Source: JAJYIW01 sp036787065 (GTDB taxonomy: Bacteria > Chloroflexota > Anaerolineae > Anaerolineales > Anaerolineaceae). Taken from it: a stretch of DNA of 12,265 nucleotides. Where the stretch lies: NCBI GenBank assembly GCA_036787065.1, contig DAIQPZ010000072.1, positions 1-12,265 of the forward strand, given 5' to 3'. This document shows positions 1 through 6,655 of the stretch, one piece after another (position 1 is the first letter of the stretch; each line of letters begins with the position of its first letter). The notes beneath the pieces are model-generated. The model did not search any database. It had not been told where the DNA came from and worked only from the letters and a program-made list of their open reading frames with translations. A program made the position numbers and the translations under genes.

Positions 1-279
1 CCCACCCCAGATTAACTTTGCACCGCTTTGCCCAAAACGTTTCCAGCGTCGGATGGTGTACTCGGTGGGCTTTCCATCGGGTGTGCCGTCCCAACCTTCC
101 ATTGGCAAAATGCAAAAGCGATTGCCGATTGCCAGTCCATCCACCTGGGCCGGCGCAGATAGTGGAGAGGAATCGCCTGTGAGCAGTTGCTCATCGAACG
201 GAAGGCCGATACCCAGCCCGGTAAAATAAGCCAGGAAATCGGATGCTTTACGTAAAGAAGCTATTTTTCTATAAGGCAT
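1..279 (-). CDS. Old Yellow Enzyme / NADH:flavin oxidoreductase, N-terminal part (3' end beyond left edge)
   Basis: The frame is open from an ATG at 277-279 to the left edge (93 codons), so only the N-terminus is visible. Residues 51-63 read IGNRFCILPMEGW, followed by DGTPDGKP (64-71), TIRRWKRFG (75-83) and SGAKLIWGG (85-93). This is the first strand and FMN-site region of the OYE family (COG1902), which are FMN-dependent TIM-barrel enzymes that reduce activated C=C bonds or related substrates with NAD(P)H. The first 40 residues form a helical lead-in, and no signal peptide is seen, so it is probably cytoplasmic. It begins 27 bp after the SDR stop and is the fifth gene of the minus-strand operon. 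The upstream ribosome binding site is weak (GAG about 14 nt before the ATG). The substrate cannot be deduced, and the catalytic His/Asn and Tyr lie outside the window. The family call is confident; the reaction is unknown. Confidence 0.86.
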   Translation of the reverse strand, partial: MPYRKIASLRKASDFLAYFTGLGIGLPFDEQLLTGDSSPLSAPAQVDGLAIGNRFCILPMEGWDGTPDGKPTEYTIRRWKRFGQSGAKLIWGG

Positions 280-306
280 AATAAATGGATATTCTCAGGT
301 AGAGGA

Positions 307-1080
307 TTAAAACCTGCGCAGGTGAAAACCGCCATCGATGTTAATCACTTCGCCGGTTGAATAAGGCAGGGAGTCTTCAGCGATGGCCACCACCGCTCGC
401 GCCACATCGTCTGGCTGACCCCAACGCTTGAGAGGTAAAAGTCCATCCGCGATCAATTGGTCATAATTACCCTTGACCATCGCGGTCATATCGGTTTCAA
501 TCAACCCGGGGCGCAGCTCATACACACAAATGCCATATTCCGCCAGCCGGTCCGCAAACAGAGTGGTCATCATTGCTACACCCGCTTTCGATAGGCAGTA
601 TTCACCCCGCCGGATGCTGCTCGCATAAGCGCTGATCGACCCAACATTAATAATTTTTGGTCGTTCAACCAATCCCCGCTCACGTTGGTCGATCATCACC
701 CGCGCAACCGATTGGGTGAGGAAAAAGGGCCCCTTCAAATTCACAGCCATCACTTCGTCGTACGAGGTTTCAGTCAGGTCCAGCAGGTCCATACGCTGGC
801 GCGGAGCCATGCCCGCATTGTTGACCAGCAGATCGATTTGTCCAAATGCATGGAAGACTTGCTCAACCAGCCGCTGACGATCCTGACTCTGGCTGATGTC
901 GGCCTGGACCGCCAGACCTTCTCCACCCGCATTTTTGATCGCCTGCAGGGTATCCTCGGCCGCGGTCTGGGCGCCACGGTAATTGACACCCACTGACCAG
1001 CCCTTGACGGCCAATGCCAGGGCAATTCCACGGCCAATCCCGCGACTGGCGCCGGTTACCAGGGCTGCCTTTTTAGCCAT
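307..1080 (-). CDS. Short-chain dehydrogenase/reductase (FabG/KduD-like)
   Basis: This 257-residue classical SDR is an NAD(P)(H)-dependent oxidoreductase of cytosolic keto/hydroxy substrates. It shows the cofactor motif TGASRGIG (9-16), NNAG (87-90), structural Asn114 (VNLKG), and the catalytic triad Ser148, Tyr161 and Lys165 (YCLSK). After the active site come the PG motif (191-192) and a C-terminal IDGGF (248-252). I chose the ATG at 1078-1080 because the family begins just before the first beta strand (MAKKAALVTG) and an AAGGTG lies upstream; the 19-residue longer frame starting at 1137 adds nothing family-like. It overlaps the 3' end of the GH88 gene by 8 bp, implying coupled translation. 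Automatic annotation would probably call it 3-oxoacyl-ACP reductase. Next to an unsaturated uronyl hydrolase, a KduD/DhuD-like role on a keto-deoxyuronate is the more attractive inference, but the sequence does not prove it. Confidence 0.93.
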   Translation of the reverse strand: MAKKAALVTGASRGIGRGIALALAVKGWSVGVNYRGAQTAAEDTLQAIKNAGGEGLAVQADISQSQDRQRLVEQVFHAFGQIDLLVNNAGMAPRQRMDLLDLTETSYDEVMAVNLKGPFFLTQSVARVMIDQRERGLVERPKIINVGSISAYASSIRRGEYCLSKAGVAMMTTLFADRLAEYGICVYELRPGLIETDMTAMVKGNYDQLIADGLLPLKRWGQPDDVARAVVAIAEDSLPYSTGEVINIDGGFHLRRF

Positions 1081-2173
1081 GCAGCACCTTGGATAACGCT
1101 TCCAGGAAGAAATAATCACCCCACATGACGCTTTCATCCACTCCCAGGCCTTTACGTGGGTGGTAACTGCCGTGCTTCAGGATCCCCTCCCATCCTGGAC
1201 TACCGGCAGCCAGGAATTCCGGACTGGTTAAAGTCTCTAAAATTATCAAGGCATAATCGCGATAAAGCTTGCGGTGCATCGCATCCGTGGACAGCTCAGC
1301 CAGGTTGAGTAGTCCGCTGGCAGCAATCGCCGCGGCCGAACTTTCATAAGGGGTGGGGGGTTGTGGATCGCGCCAATCATTCGGCGGAACGCCACAGGCA
1401 GGCGTGTTTTCAATATAAAAAGCCGCACACGCCTCAGCCGTGTGTAAAAAGCGAGGATCACCCGTCATCTGATAGACCGTGCCAAATCCATACAAAGCCC
1501 AGGCCTGCCCGCGCGCCCAGGAAGAATCGCTGCGATAGCCCTGATGGGTGCTCTGGCGAAGAAACTCACCAGTTTCAAGGTCGAACAACCCTTCGTGGGC
1601 GGTGCTCCCGTCTCCCCGCACCAGGCAGCGCCGAGTCGTCAGACAGTGCGCCAGGGCTTTACCCAACAGATCGGCATCCCCGGATTGTTGAGCCGCGTAG
1701 ATCACGATACCCACATTCATCATGATATCGATGAAAAGGCTGTCTTCTGCTACAAAAGAGCGCAGATAGCTCCCCATTTCCTTGAAGCGGTTTCCCATGG
1801 TTTTTCCCGCAGTAATCACCACCTGCAGCCGTGCCGGATCGCCGGTCAGGTCATACCAGCGTTTCCAGGTCGGCCAAAACAGAAATCCCAGGTCGTGCAC
1901 GCTGCAATCGGTCTGGCGCGGTTCGATCAACCGGCTGGCATGTTCAGCCTTTTCTCGCCAGTATATATCGCCTGTATGCTGGTAGAGCAACCACAATTCG
2001 CCGCCCAGGAAGCCCTCACACCAGTTCGTCCAGGCTTCACCCGCATGATGCCAACGGCCGTTAACCGTATACATTGGAAAATAATTCGGATAGGTCTCAA
2101 CCAGGGATCTAACCTGGCGGGCAGCAAAATCAAAAGCTGCCACAAAAGCCGGATGGGGAGGATTAACCCGCAT
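1073..2173 (-). CDS. Glycoside hydrolase family 88 protein (unsaturated uronyl hydrolase)
   Basis: The 366-residue protein is an (alpha/alpha)6-barrel hydrolase of the GH88 type. Such enzymes hydrate the 4,5-double bond of the unsaturated uronate left at the non-reducing end by polysaccharide lyases, releasing 4-deoxy-5-ketouronate. Asp94 in HDLGFLF and Asp149 in FIDIMMN match the two catalytic Asp of the UGL family. WARGQAWALYGF (219-230) and KHGSYHPRKGLGVDESVMWG (333-352) are family hallmarks lining the active site. The length fits GH88. There is no signal peptide, so it acts on imported oligosaccharides in the cytoplasm. The ATG at 2171-2173 overlaps the end of the Gfo/Idh gene by 11 bp, with AGGA about 10 nt upstream. 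The distantly related GH105 family is the alternative, but the C-terminal HGS...WGDYF block favours GH88. The polysaccharide source (glycosaminoglycan, ulvan, gellan or similar) cannot be told. Confidence 0.94.
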   Translation of the reverse strand: MRVNPPHPAFVAAFDFAARQVRSLVETYPNYFPMYTVNGRWHHAGEAWTNWCEGFLGGELWLLYQHTGDIYWREKAEHASRLIEPRQTDCSVHDLGFLFWPTWKRWYDLTGDPARLQVVITAGKTMGNRFKEMGSYLRSFVAEDSLFIDIMMNVGIVIYAAQQSGDADLLGKALAHCLTTRRCLVRGDGSTAHEGLFDLETGEFLRQSTHQGYRSDSSWARGQAWALYGFGTVYQMTGDPRFLHTAEACAAFYIENTPACGVPPNDWRDPQPPTPYESSAAAIAASGLLNLAELSTDAMHRKLYRDYALIILETLTSPEFLAAGSPGWEGILKHGSYHPRKGLGVDESVMWGDYFFLEALSKVLHG

Positions 2174-3200
2174 GGTTTAGAAATCCTAACCGCGACGCTT
2201 GAGCTTCTGCCTGCAGGGCCAGTTCTGAAGCCAAAAAGACTTGTGCCTGGGGCATGGCAGTTTCGGTCCGGTTAAGGATATCCGCAAGGAGCTGCCGGCC
2301 ATAAGGCAGATCGACATCACTGCAATTGAAGTATTTAACCTCATTTTTGTCTACCAGGAAAAGGTGGTTACCGCCCTCTCGACCGGCAATATCGATATAT
2401 TTACGCAGTTCGATATAGCCTTCCGTCCCCAAGATGGTCAGACGTCCGTCGCCCCAGACCCCCAACCCATCTGGGGTATACCAATCGACCCGCACGTATC
2501 CGGTACCGCCATTACCGTTCAAAACGGCATCACCAAAATCTTCCAATTCTGGATATTGAGGAAATTTATAATTCGCCACCTGCGATGCAACCACTCTGGC
2601 TTCGGTTGAGCCCGTGAAGAACAAGAATTGGTCCATCTGGTGAGAAGCAATATCGGTGATGATACCGCCGTAGCGCTCTTTGATAAAAAACCATTCCGGG
2701 CGTGTGGCAGGCGCTATGCGGTGCGGTCCCAACCCGATCGTCTGAACAACCTTGCCTATAGTTCCGGCTTTAACCAATTCGCCCGCTTTAACTACCGCGG
2801 GGACCTCAAAACGCTCGCTAAAACAAATTGAATAAATGCGCCCGGTTTCTGCCTGGACCTCGCGAGCCTCAGCCAACTGCTCAAGGGTAGTGAACCCGGG
2901 TTTGTCGCTCATAAAATCTTTGCCATGGCGCATGACTGAAATACCCAATGGCGCACGCTCGGCAGGGATGCCAGAGGTGAGGATCAATTGGATGGTAGGG
3001 TCTTCCAGGATTTCATCAGCGCTTCTAGCCCGTTTAGCCTGAGGGAAAACCGTTGAAAAATTCTCGACCAAATAAGGCTCAGGCGCAAAAAAAGAAACAA
3101 ATTCGGCCCCAACCCGCAGCATCAGGTTGACCTGACTAAAGATATGGTTATGGTTAATCCCGATCACCGCAAAGCGAACTTCAGGCAGCATGTTTGCCAT
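2163..3200 (-). CDS. Gfo/Idh/MocA family oxidoreductase
   Basis: This is a 345-residue NAD(P)-dependent dehydrogenase of the Gfo/Idh/MocA superfamily, which acts on sugars, inositols and their keto derivatives. The N-terminal Rossmann strand is FAVIGINHNHI (10-20), where His/Asn replace the usual second and third glycines. DKP (99-101) replaces the standard EKP but keeps the catalytic Lys100. The second-domain motif GIITDIASHQMDQ (179-191) supplies Asp183 and His187. WGDGRLTILGTEGYIEL (249-265) is the typical late beta-sheet segment. It is cytoplasmic. The ATG at 3198-3200 is supported by GAGGA ending 8 nt upstream, and the gene overlaps the HEAT-like gene by 20 bp. Within this operon it may oxidise or reduce a sugar before or after GH88 action. 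A C3-oxidising role in redox-assisted glycoside cleavage is another possibility, but no partner 3-keto-glycoside hydrolase is visible. Confidence 0.93.
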   Translation of the reverse strand: MANMLPEVRFAVIGINHNHIFSQVNLMLRVGAEFVSFFAPEPYLVENFSTVFPQAKRARSADEILEDPTIQLILTSGIPAERAPLGISVMRHGKDFMSDKPGFTTLEQLAEAREVQAETGRIYSICFSERFEVPAVVKAGELVKAGTIGKVVQTIGLGPHRIAPATRPEWFFIKERYGGIITDIASHQMDQFLFFTGSTEARVVASQVANYKFPQYPELEDFGDAVLNGNGGTGYVRVDWYTPDGLGVWGDGRLTILGTEGYIELRKYIDIAGREGGNHLFLVDKNEVKYFNCSDVDLPYGRQLLADILNRTETAMPQAQVFLASELALQAEAQASRLGFLNHAG

Positions 3201-3726
3201 TGTCTGCTTCCTCTCTTTTCATTTTTTTAAGTAGTTTTAACCCCCGGGCTTTCATCGCCGGGGTTCCTTCATAAATCAAGCTTTCCATCAAAGAGAGCAC
3301 CTGGGCGCGTAATTCTGCGTCGTGCTCAGTGATACCCACCAGGGCCTGCATGGCAAACGTCCTGACGATGCTGCTCTTTTCCTGGGTGTAATTCAACAAG
3401 ATCTGGAAGACCACGCGCCGTTCAGCCGGATTAAGTTCCAGGCGAGGAAGGATTTGGGCCGCATGCCAGCGAACTTCATGCTGTTCAACCAGAGCAATTT
3501 CATTGATCAGCAACTGCTTATAAGGGTCAAGCCATTCCGGATGTTGCTCCGTGATCTTCTCGACGGCATCCGCGGCGCGCATGCGTATGATCGGATCGGG
3601 TTCCAGCATGACATTGAAAACAATAGAAAACAACGCCGGATCTTTTAAAACATCTGCGACCACTTCATTCGCGCGGCCTATTGAACAACTATCGCCACCC
3701 CTTAATTTTTCAAGGATAAGTTCCAT
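3181..3726 (-). CDS. HEAT-like repeat protein, first gene of the minus-strand operon
   Basis: The product is 181 residues and almost entirely alpha-helical. After an N-terminal MELILEKLRGGDSCSIGRAN segment come four helical-repeat-like units with the Arg/Ala pattern of HEAT or PBS-lyase-type repeats: around DPIIRMRAADAVEKI (44-58), EVRWHAAQILPRL (84-96), SSIVRTFAMQALVGI (118-132) and TPAMKARGLKLLKKM (155-169). Such solenoids are protein-binding scaffolds, and no catalytic residues are apparent. I chose the ATG at 3724-3726 because GGAG sits 6 nt upstream and the protein then begins at the LRGGD block. The longer frame uses a TTG at 3787-3789 without a nearby Shine-Dalgarno sequence. The C-terminal coding end overlaps the Gfo/Idh start. 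I do not know its function; its position at the head of a sugar-enzyme operon is the main clue. Confidence 0.82.
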   Translation of the reverse strand: MELILEKLRGGDSCSIGRANEVVADVLKDPALFSIVFNVMLEPDPIIRMRAADAVEKITEQHPEWLDPYKQLLINEIALVEQHEVRWHAAQILPRLELNPAERRVVFQILLNYTQEKSSIVRTFAMQALVGITEHDAELRAQVLSLMESLIYEGTPAMKARGLKLLKKMKREEADNGKHAA

Positions 3727-3732
3727 CAGGGA

Positions 3733-3736
3733 CTCC
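3733..3736 (-). promoter_or_regulatory. Ribosome binding site deciding the HEAT-like gene start
   Basis: Reading on the minus strand, GGAG lies 6 nt before the ATG at 3726. The in-frame ATG at 3741 and the TTG at 3789 have no comparable site, which is why the shorter protein is preferred. Confidence 0.6.
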
Positions 3737-3820
3737 GTCATAATTGTGTACGAGTCGTCTGAGGCTGTAAACTGCCTCTTGTCCGACAATTCAATACGAT
3801 TTTACCTTCAAACTGGGCAA

Positions 3821-3848
3821 TTGACGCCCACGGTTTCCATCATAACAT
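3821..3848 (+). promoter_or_regulatory. Weak candidate promoter for the GH3 gene
   Basis: TTGACG (3821-3826, five of six to the sigma-70 -35 consensus) is followed after 16 nt by TAACAT (3843-3848, four of six to the -10). A transcript from here would carry the 53-bp palindrome at 3889-3941 in a long leader of about 160 nt. On the minus strand TATGAT (3844-3839) is a possible -10 for the HEAT-led operon, but its -35 is poor. Both calls are tentative. Confidence 0.27.
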
Positions 3849-3888
3849 AGTAAAATGTTTATAACTACTCAGCTATGAAAAAAAGTTG

Positions 3889-3941
3889 CCAAATTCGAGG
3901 TATTCGCGCCTGCTTTACAAGCGCCTACACCTCAAATTCGG
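3889..3941. repeat. 53-bp imperfect palindrome A in the GH3 upstream region
   Basis: The outer arms are 3889-3901 (CCAAATTCGAGGT) and 3929-3941 (ACCTCAAATTCGG), which pair at 11 of 13 positions. In minus-strand RNA the two mismatches become G-U wobbles, so the hairpin is fully paired only in that orientation. The inner 27 nt contain GCGC on both flanks of a small CTT/AAG tip. Read on the minus strand, the first 13 bases match palindrome B (10750-10802) at 11 of 13 positions, and both elements are 53 bp long. It lies between divergent genes, upstream of the GH3 ribosome binding site and outside coding sequence if the 4018 start is right. It is probably a dispersed palindromic element, although an operator or leader structure is possible. 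Confidence 0.6.
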
Positions 3942-4005
3942 GTCGATTTCACACGGGCCGATTAGTAACAAAAGTTGTATCAGTACTCTTGATTATTCTC
4001 ATTTC

Positions 4006-4011
4006 AAGGAG
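4006..4011 (+). promoter_or_regulatory. Strong Shine-Dalgarno for the GH3 gene
   Basis: AAGGAG is placed 6 nt before the ATG at 4018. It fixes that codon as the start rather than the in-frame ATG at 3886, which would force translation through palindrome A. Confidence 0.8.
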
Positions 4012-4017
4012 AATGCG

Positions 4018-6492
4018 ATGACTCTTACCCACAAGTCCCAACCCATTGAAGAAGAATTAGATCTCCGGATTGAAGACATCCTGCATAAATTAACTCTGAA
4101 AGAAAAAGTAGCTTTCCTGTCAGGGATTGATAACTGGCATACTTCAGCAGTGGAGAGACTTGGCATTCCATCCATCACCATGACGGATGGACCTCATGGC
4201 GTGCGGCTGAACCAACCCGAAGCCAACCGTATCTATGGCCCGGCGACCTCCTTTCCAACGGGTGTGTCCATGGCTTCCAGTTGGGATCCGGAGCTGATCG
4301 AACGTGTTGGAGAGGCGTTGGGTGAAGAAACTCGAGCCATGGAATGCGATATTTTGTTAGGACCCTGCGTAAATATCGCCCGGCACCCATTAGCCGGGCG
4401 CAATTTTGAGAGTTATTCCGAAGATCCCTACCTGGCTGGCCGGATCGGGATTGGTTTTGTCAAGGGCGTGCAAAGCCAGGGGATCGGCACATCGCTCAAG
4501 CACTTTGCCTGTAACAATCAAGAAACAGAACGGGGCCGGGGCAGTTCCGAGATTGACGAGCGGACTTTGCGGGAAATTTATTTACCAGCCTTTGAGGCCA
4601 TTGTCAAAGAGGCCAACCCCTGGACGGTCATGTGCGCTTATAACCGCATCAATGGGGTGTATGCCAGCCAGAACAATCATTTGCTGAATGATATTCTCAA
4701 GGAAGAATGGGGTTATGAGGGCGTTGTCATCTCGGATTGGGGCGCCAATCACACCACCGTCGAATCGGTGGCGGGTGGATTGGATATCGAGATGCCCGGT
4801 CCGGCCAAGTATTATGGTAACCTCCTGGTTGAAGCCGTGAATAACTGGCAGATGGACGAAAAGGTAATCGATGCCAGCGTGCGCCGGATTTTAAAAATGA
4901 TATTTAAAACCAGTAAATTGAGTGCCCAATCCATGCTGCCTAAAGGTTCGTTAAATACCCCTGAACACCAGACCCTGGCCAGGGAACTGGCGGAACAATC
5001 CATGGTTCTCTTGAAAAATGAGGGTCAGATCCTGCCGCTTAACCTGTCGGGTGTCAGGCGGATTGCCGTGATTGGGCCCAATGCCGCTGAAGCCAGCATC
5101 GGTGGGGGCGGAAGTTCCTTCCTCGAACCGCCCTACCGGATCAGTCCGCTGGCGGGTTTAAAAGCCAAACTTGGTTCGCAGGTCCAGGTCGATTACGAAC
5201 CAGGCTGCGATAACCTGGTCGACTTGCCCCCCCTGAAAGACAATTACGTCACCGGTGGCCTGTCCGCCCAATATTTTAATAACCCCAGTTTCGAAGGGTC
5301 GCCCGCGGCTGAACGTATTGAATCAAAAATGGAATTCTGGTGGTTTGAGCATGGCCCAATCCCTGAATTTCACGGACCATTCTCGGGCCGCTGGAGCGGT
5401 AGTCTCAGTGTTCCCACCTCCGGGAATTACACCTTCTGCCTGATTAACACGGGCATCAGCCGCCTGTATCTGGATGGTAAGCTCCTGGTCGAAAAATCCA
5501 TGGAGAATAATCCGGCGCCTTTTCCGGTGGGACGGTCAACCGTTGAGGTAAAGCTTGCGAACGACAAACCTTACCAGCTTACCCTCGAATTCGTCAAACC
5601 TGCCAGCGATAGGTTTGCCCACTTGCGCCTGTTATTTGCCTTCACACCTAAAGCAGAAGAAGATGACCGGTTAGCGCGAGCCGTCAAACTGGCAAAGGAG
5701 TCAGACATCGCCCTATTGTTTGTCGGCAACCCTGAGGGTTACGAATCGGAAGGCAATGACCGGCCAAATATCGACCTGCCTGGACGTCAAAACGAGCTGA
5801 TTGCGGCGGTGGCAGCCGCCAATCCGCGCACCATTGTGGTGTTGTACAGCGGTGTTCCAGTCGCCATGCCCTGGCTGGACGACGTCCCTGCTTTGCTGGA
5901 TGGCTATTATCCAGGTCTTGAAGGGGGGCACGCGGTTGCCAACGTCTTGACCGGCGAGGTAAACCCATCCGGAAAATTATCAGTCACTTTCCCCAAAAAA
6001 CTCGCTGACACGCCAGCTTTTATCAATTTCCCAGGTAACAGGCAGGTTTATTACGGCGAGGGCATTTTTGTAGGTTACCGTTATTATGATCAGCGCGAGA
6101 TTGAACCACTATTCCCCTTTGGATATGGTCTGTCTTATACTCAATTCGAATTAAGCGATTTCCAGGTCATGAACTATGTTAACCCCGATGAACCGGTGCA
6201 TGCTTCGGTTAAGGTAAAAAACATTGGGAAAGTAAAAGGAAAAGAAGTAGTGCAGCTCTACGTTACCGATAAGCTGTCCAGTTTGCCACGCCCCCCCAAA
6301 GAATTAAAAGGTTTCAAGAAAGTTTCCCTGGCGCCGGGTGAAACCATGACGGTCGATTTCTACCTCGATCAACGCGCTTTTGCCTTTTATGATCCACAAA
6401 GCAGCGACTGGATTGTTGAACCGGGTGAATTTGAACTGCTGATAGGTTGTTCTTCGAAAACCACCCTCAAACAAACCCTTTCAATCGAATAA
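4018..6492 (+). CDS. GH3 beta-glycosidase with PA14 insertion (beta-glucosidase type)
   Basis: The 824-residue enzyme hydrolyses terminal non-reducing beta-linked sugars with retention. The N-terminal TIM-barrel domain carries TMTDGPHG (54-61, glycone-binding Asp57), GRNFESYSEDP (127-137), KHFACNNQE (161-169) and the nucleophile Asp240 in VISDWG. The second domain starts near ARELAEQSMVLLKNEGQILP (321-340) with IGPNA (352-356) and the loop GGGGSS (362-367). Residues about 410-545 are an inserted PA14 domain (GLSAQYF, GRWSGSLSV, YLDGKLLV), which in KmBglI-type enzymes caps the active site. The alpha/beta domain then resumes; the acid/base is in ESEGNDR (576-582), Glu576 or Glu578. FPFGYGLSYTQFELS (699-713) leads into a C-terminal fibronectin-III-like domain. 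There is no signal peptide, so it is intracellular. It is a single gene, divergent from the uronyl hydrolase operon. Exact specificity (glucoside, xyloside, glucuronide or other) is not readable. Confidence 0.96.
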   Translation: MTLTHKSQPIEEELDLRIEDILHKLTLKEKVAFLSGIDNWHTSAVERLGIPSITMTDGPHGVRLNQPEANRIYGPATSFPTGVSMASSWDPELIERVGEALGEETRAMECDILLGPCVNIARHPLAGRNFESYSEDPYLAGRIGIGFVKGVQSQGIGTSLKHFACNNQETERGRGSSEIDERTLREIYLPAFEAIVKEANPWTVMCAYNRINGVYASQNNHLLNDILKEEWGYEGVVISDWGANHTTVESVAGGLDIEMPGPAKYYGNLLVEAVNNWQMDEKVIDASVRRILKMIFKTSKLSAQSMLPKGSLNTPEHQTLARELAEQSMVLLKNEGQILPLNLSGVRRIAVIGPNAAEASIGGGGSSFLEPPYRISPLAGLKAKLGSQVQVDYEPGCDNLVDLPPLKDNYVTGGLSAQYFNNPSFEGSPAAERIESKMEFWWFEHGPIPEFHGPFSGRWSGSLSVPTSGNYTFCLINTGISRLYLDGKLLVEKSMENNPAPFPVGRSTVEVKLANDKPYQLTLEFVKPASDRFAHLRLLFAFTPKAEEDDRLARAVKLAKESDIALLFVGNPEGYESEGNDRPNIDLPGRQNELIAAVAAANPRTIVVLYSGVPVAMPWLDDVPALLDGYYPGLEGGHAVANVLTGEVNPSGKLSVTFPKKLADTPAFINFPGNRQVYYGEGIFVGYRYYDQREIEPLFPFGYGLSYTQFELSDFQVMNYVNPDEPVHASVKVKNIGKVKGKEVVQLYVTDKLSSLPRPPKELKGFKKVSLAPGETMTVDFYLDQRAFAFYDPQSSDWIVEPGEFELLIGCSSKTTLKQTLSIE

Positions 6493-6510
6493 AAAAGGGG
6501 TGGGTAGTTA

Positions 6511-6566
6511 ACCCAAGAATTGAGGGTTGTGTAGCCGTAGGGCTACACAACCCTCAATTCTTGGGT
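6511..6566. repeat. Perfect 26-bp-arm palindrome C between convergent genes
   Basis: Arms 6511-6536 and 6541-6566 are exact reverse complements around a 4-nt GTAG loop. Neither side ends in a long T tract (GTTTCC follows on the plus strand), so it is not a textbook intrinsic terminator, although so stable a hairpin 18 bp after the GH3 stop will still affect mRNA 3' ends. The arm contains GAATTGAGGGT, close to GAATTTGAGGT in palindrome A. It is probably a repetitive palindromic element that also protects or terminates the GH3 transcript. Confidence 0.85.
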
Positions 6567-6592
6567 GTTTCCACTCCCGAGAGGATGGGCTA

Positions 6593-6610
6593 AGGGGTAT
6601 ACGAACCCCT
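6593..6610. repeat. Small inverted repeat
   Basis: AGGGGT (6593-6598) and ACCCCT (6605-6610) pair around a 6-nt loop, directly before the terminator hairpin in the convergent spacer. It may extend that structure, and no separate role is evident. Confidence 0.4.
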
Positions 6611-6611
6611 G

Positions 6612-6655
6612 TGGGTAATTTGCACGGTGAGAGCAAATTACCCATTTTAATTTTC
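6612..6655 (+). terminator. Intrinsic terminator of the GH3 transcription unit
   Basis: A perfect 12-bp stem (6612-6623 with 6633-6644) and 9-nt loop are followed directly by TTTTAATTTT on the plus strand, the layout of a rho-independent terminator for rightward transcription. It ends just inside the last codons of the convergent URO-D-like gene. In the opposite direction the stem has no T tract, so leftward termination would rely on palindrome C or another factor. Confidence 0.72.

Noticed and set aside
1081..1137. 19-residue N-terminal extension of the SDR
   Set aside because: SDRs start just before the first beta strand; the extension is Cys/Trp/Arg-rich and overlaps the GH88 C-terminus in another frame.
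1544..2275. 243-codon open frame on the plus strand
   Set aside because: Lies antisense to GH88 and the end of Gfo/Idh, with no domain pattern; a shadow of well-supported genes.
3727..3789. 21-residue extension of the HEAT-like protein from a TTG codon
   Set aside because: No nearby ribosome binding site, while GGAG precedes the ATG at 3726.
3886..4017. 44-residue N-terminal extension of the GH3 protein
   Set aside because: It would be translated through palindrome A, is not family-like, and a strong AAGGAG sits 6 nt before the ATG at 4018.
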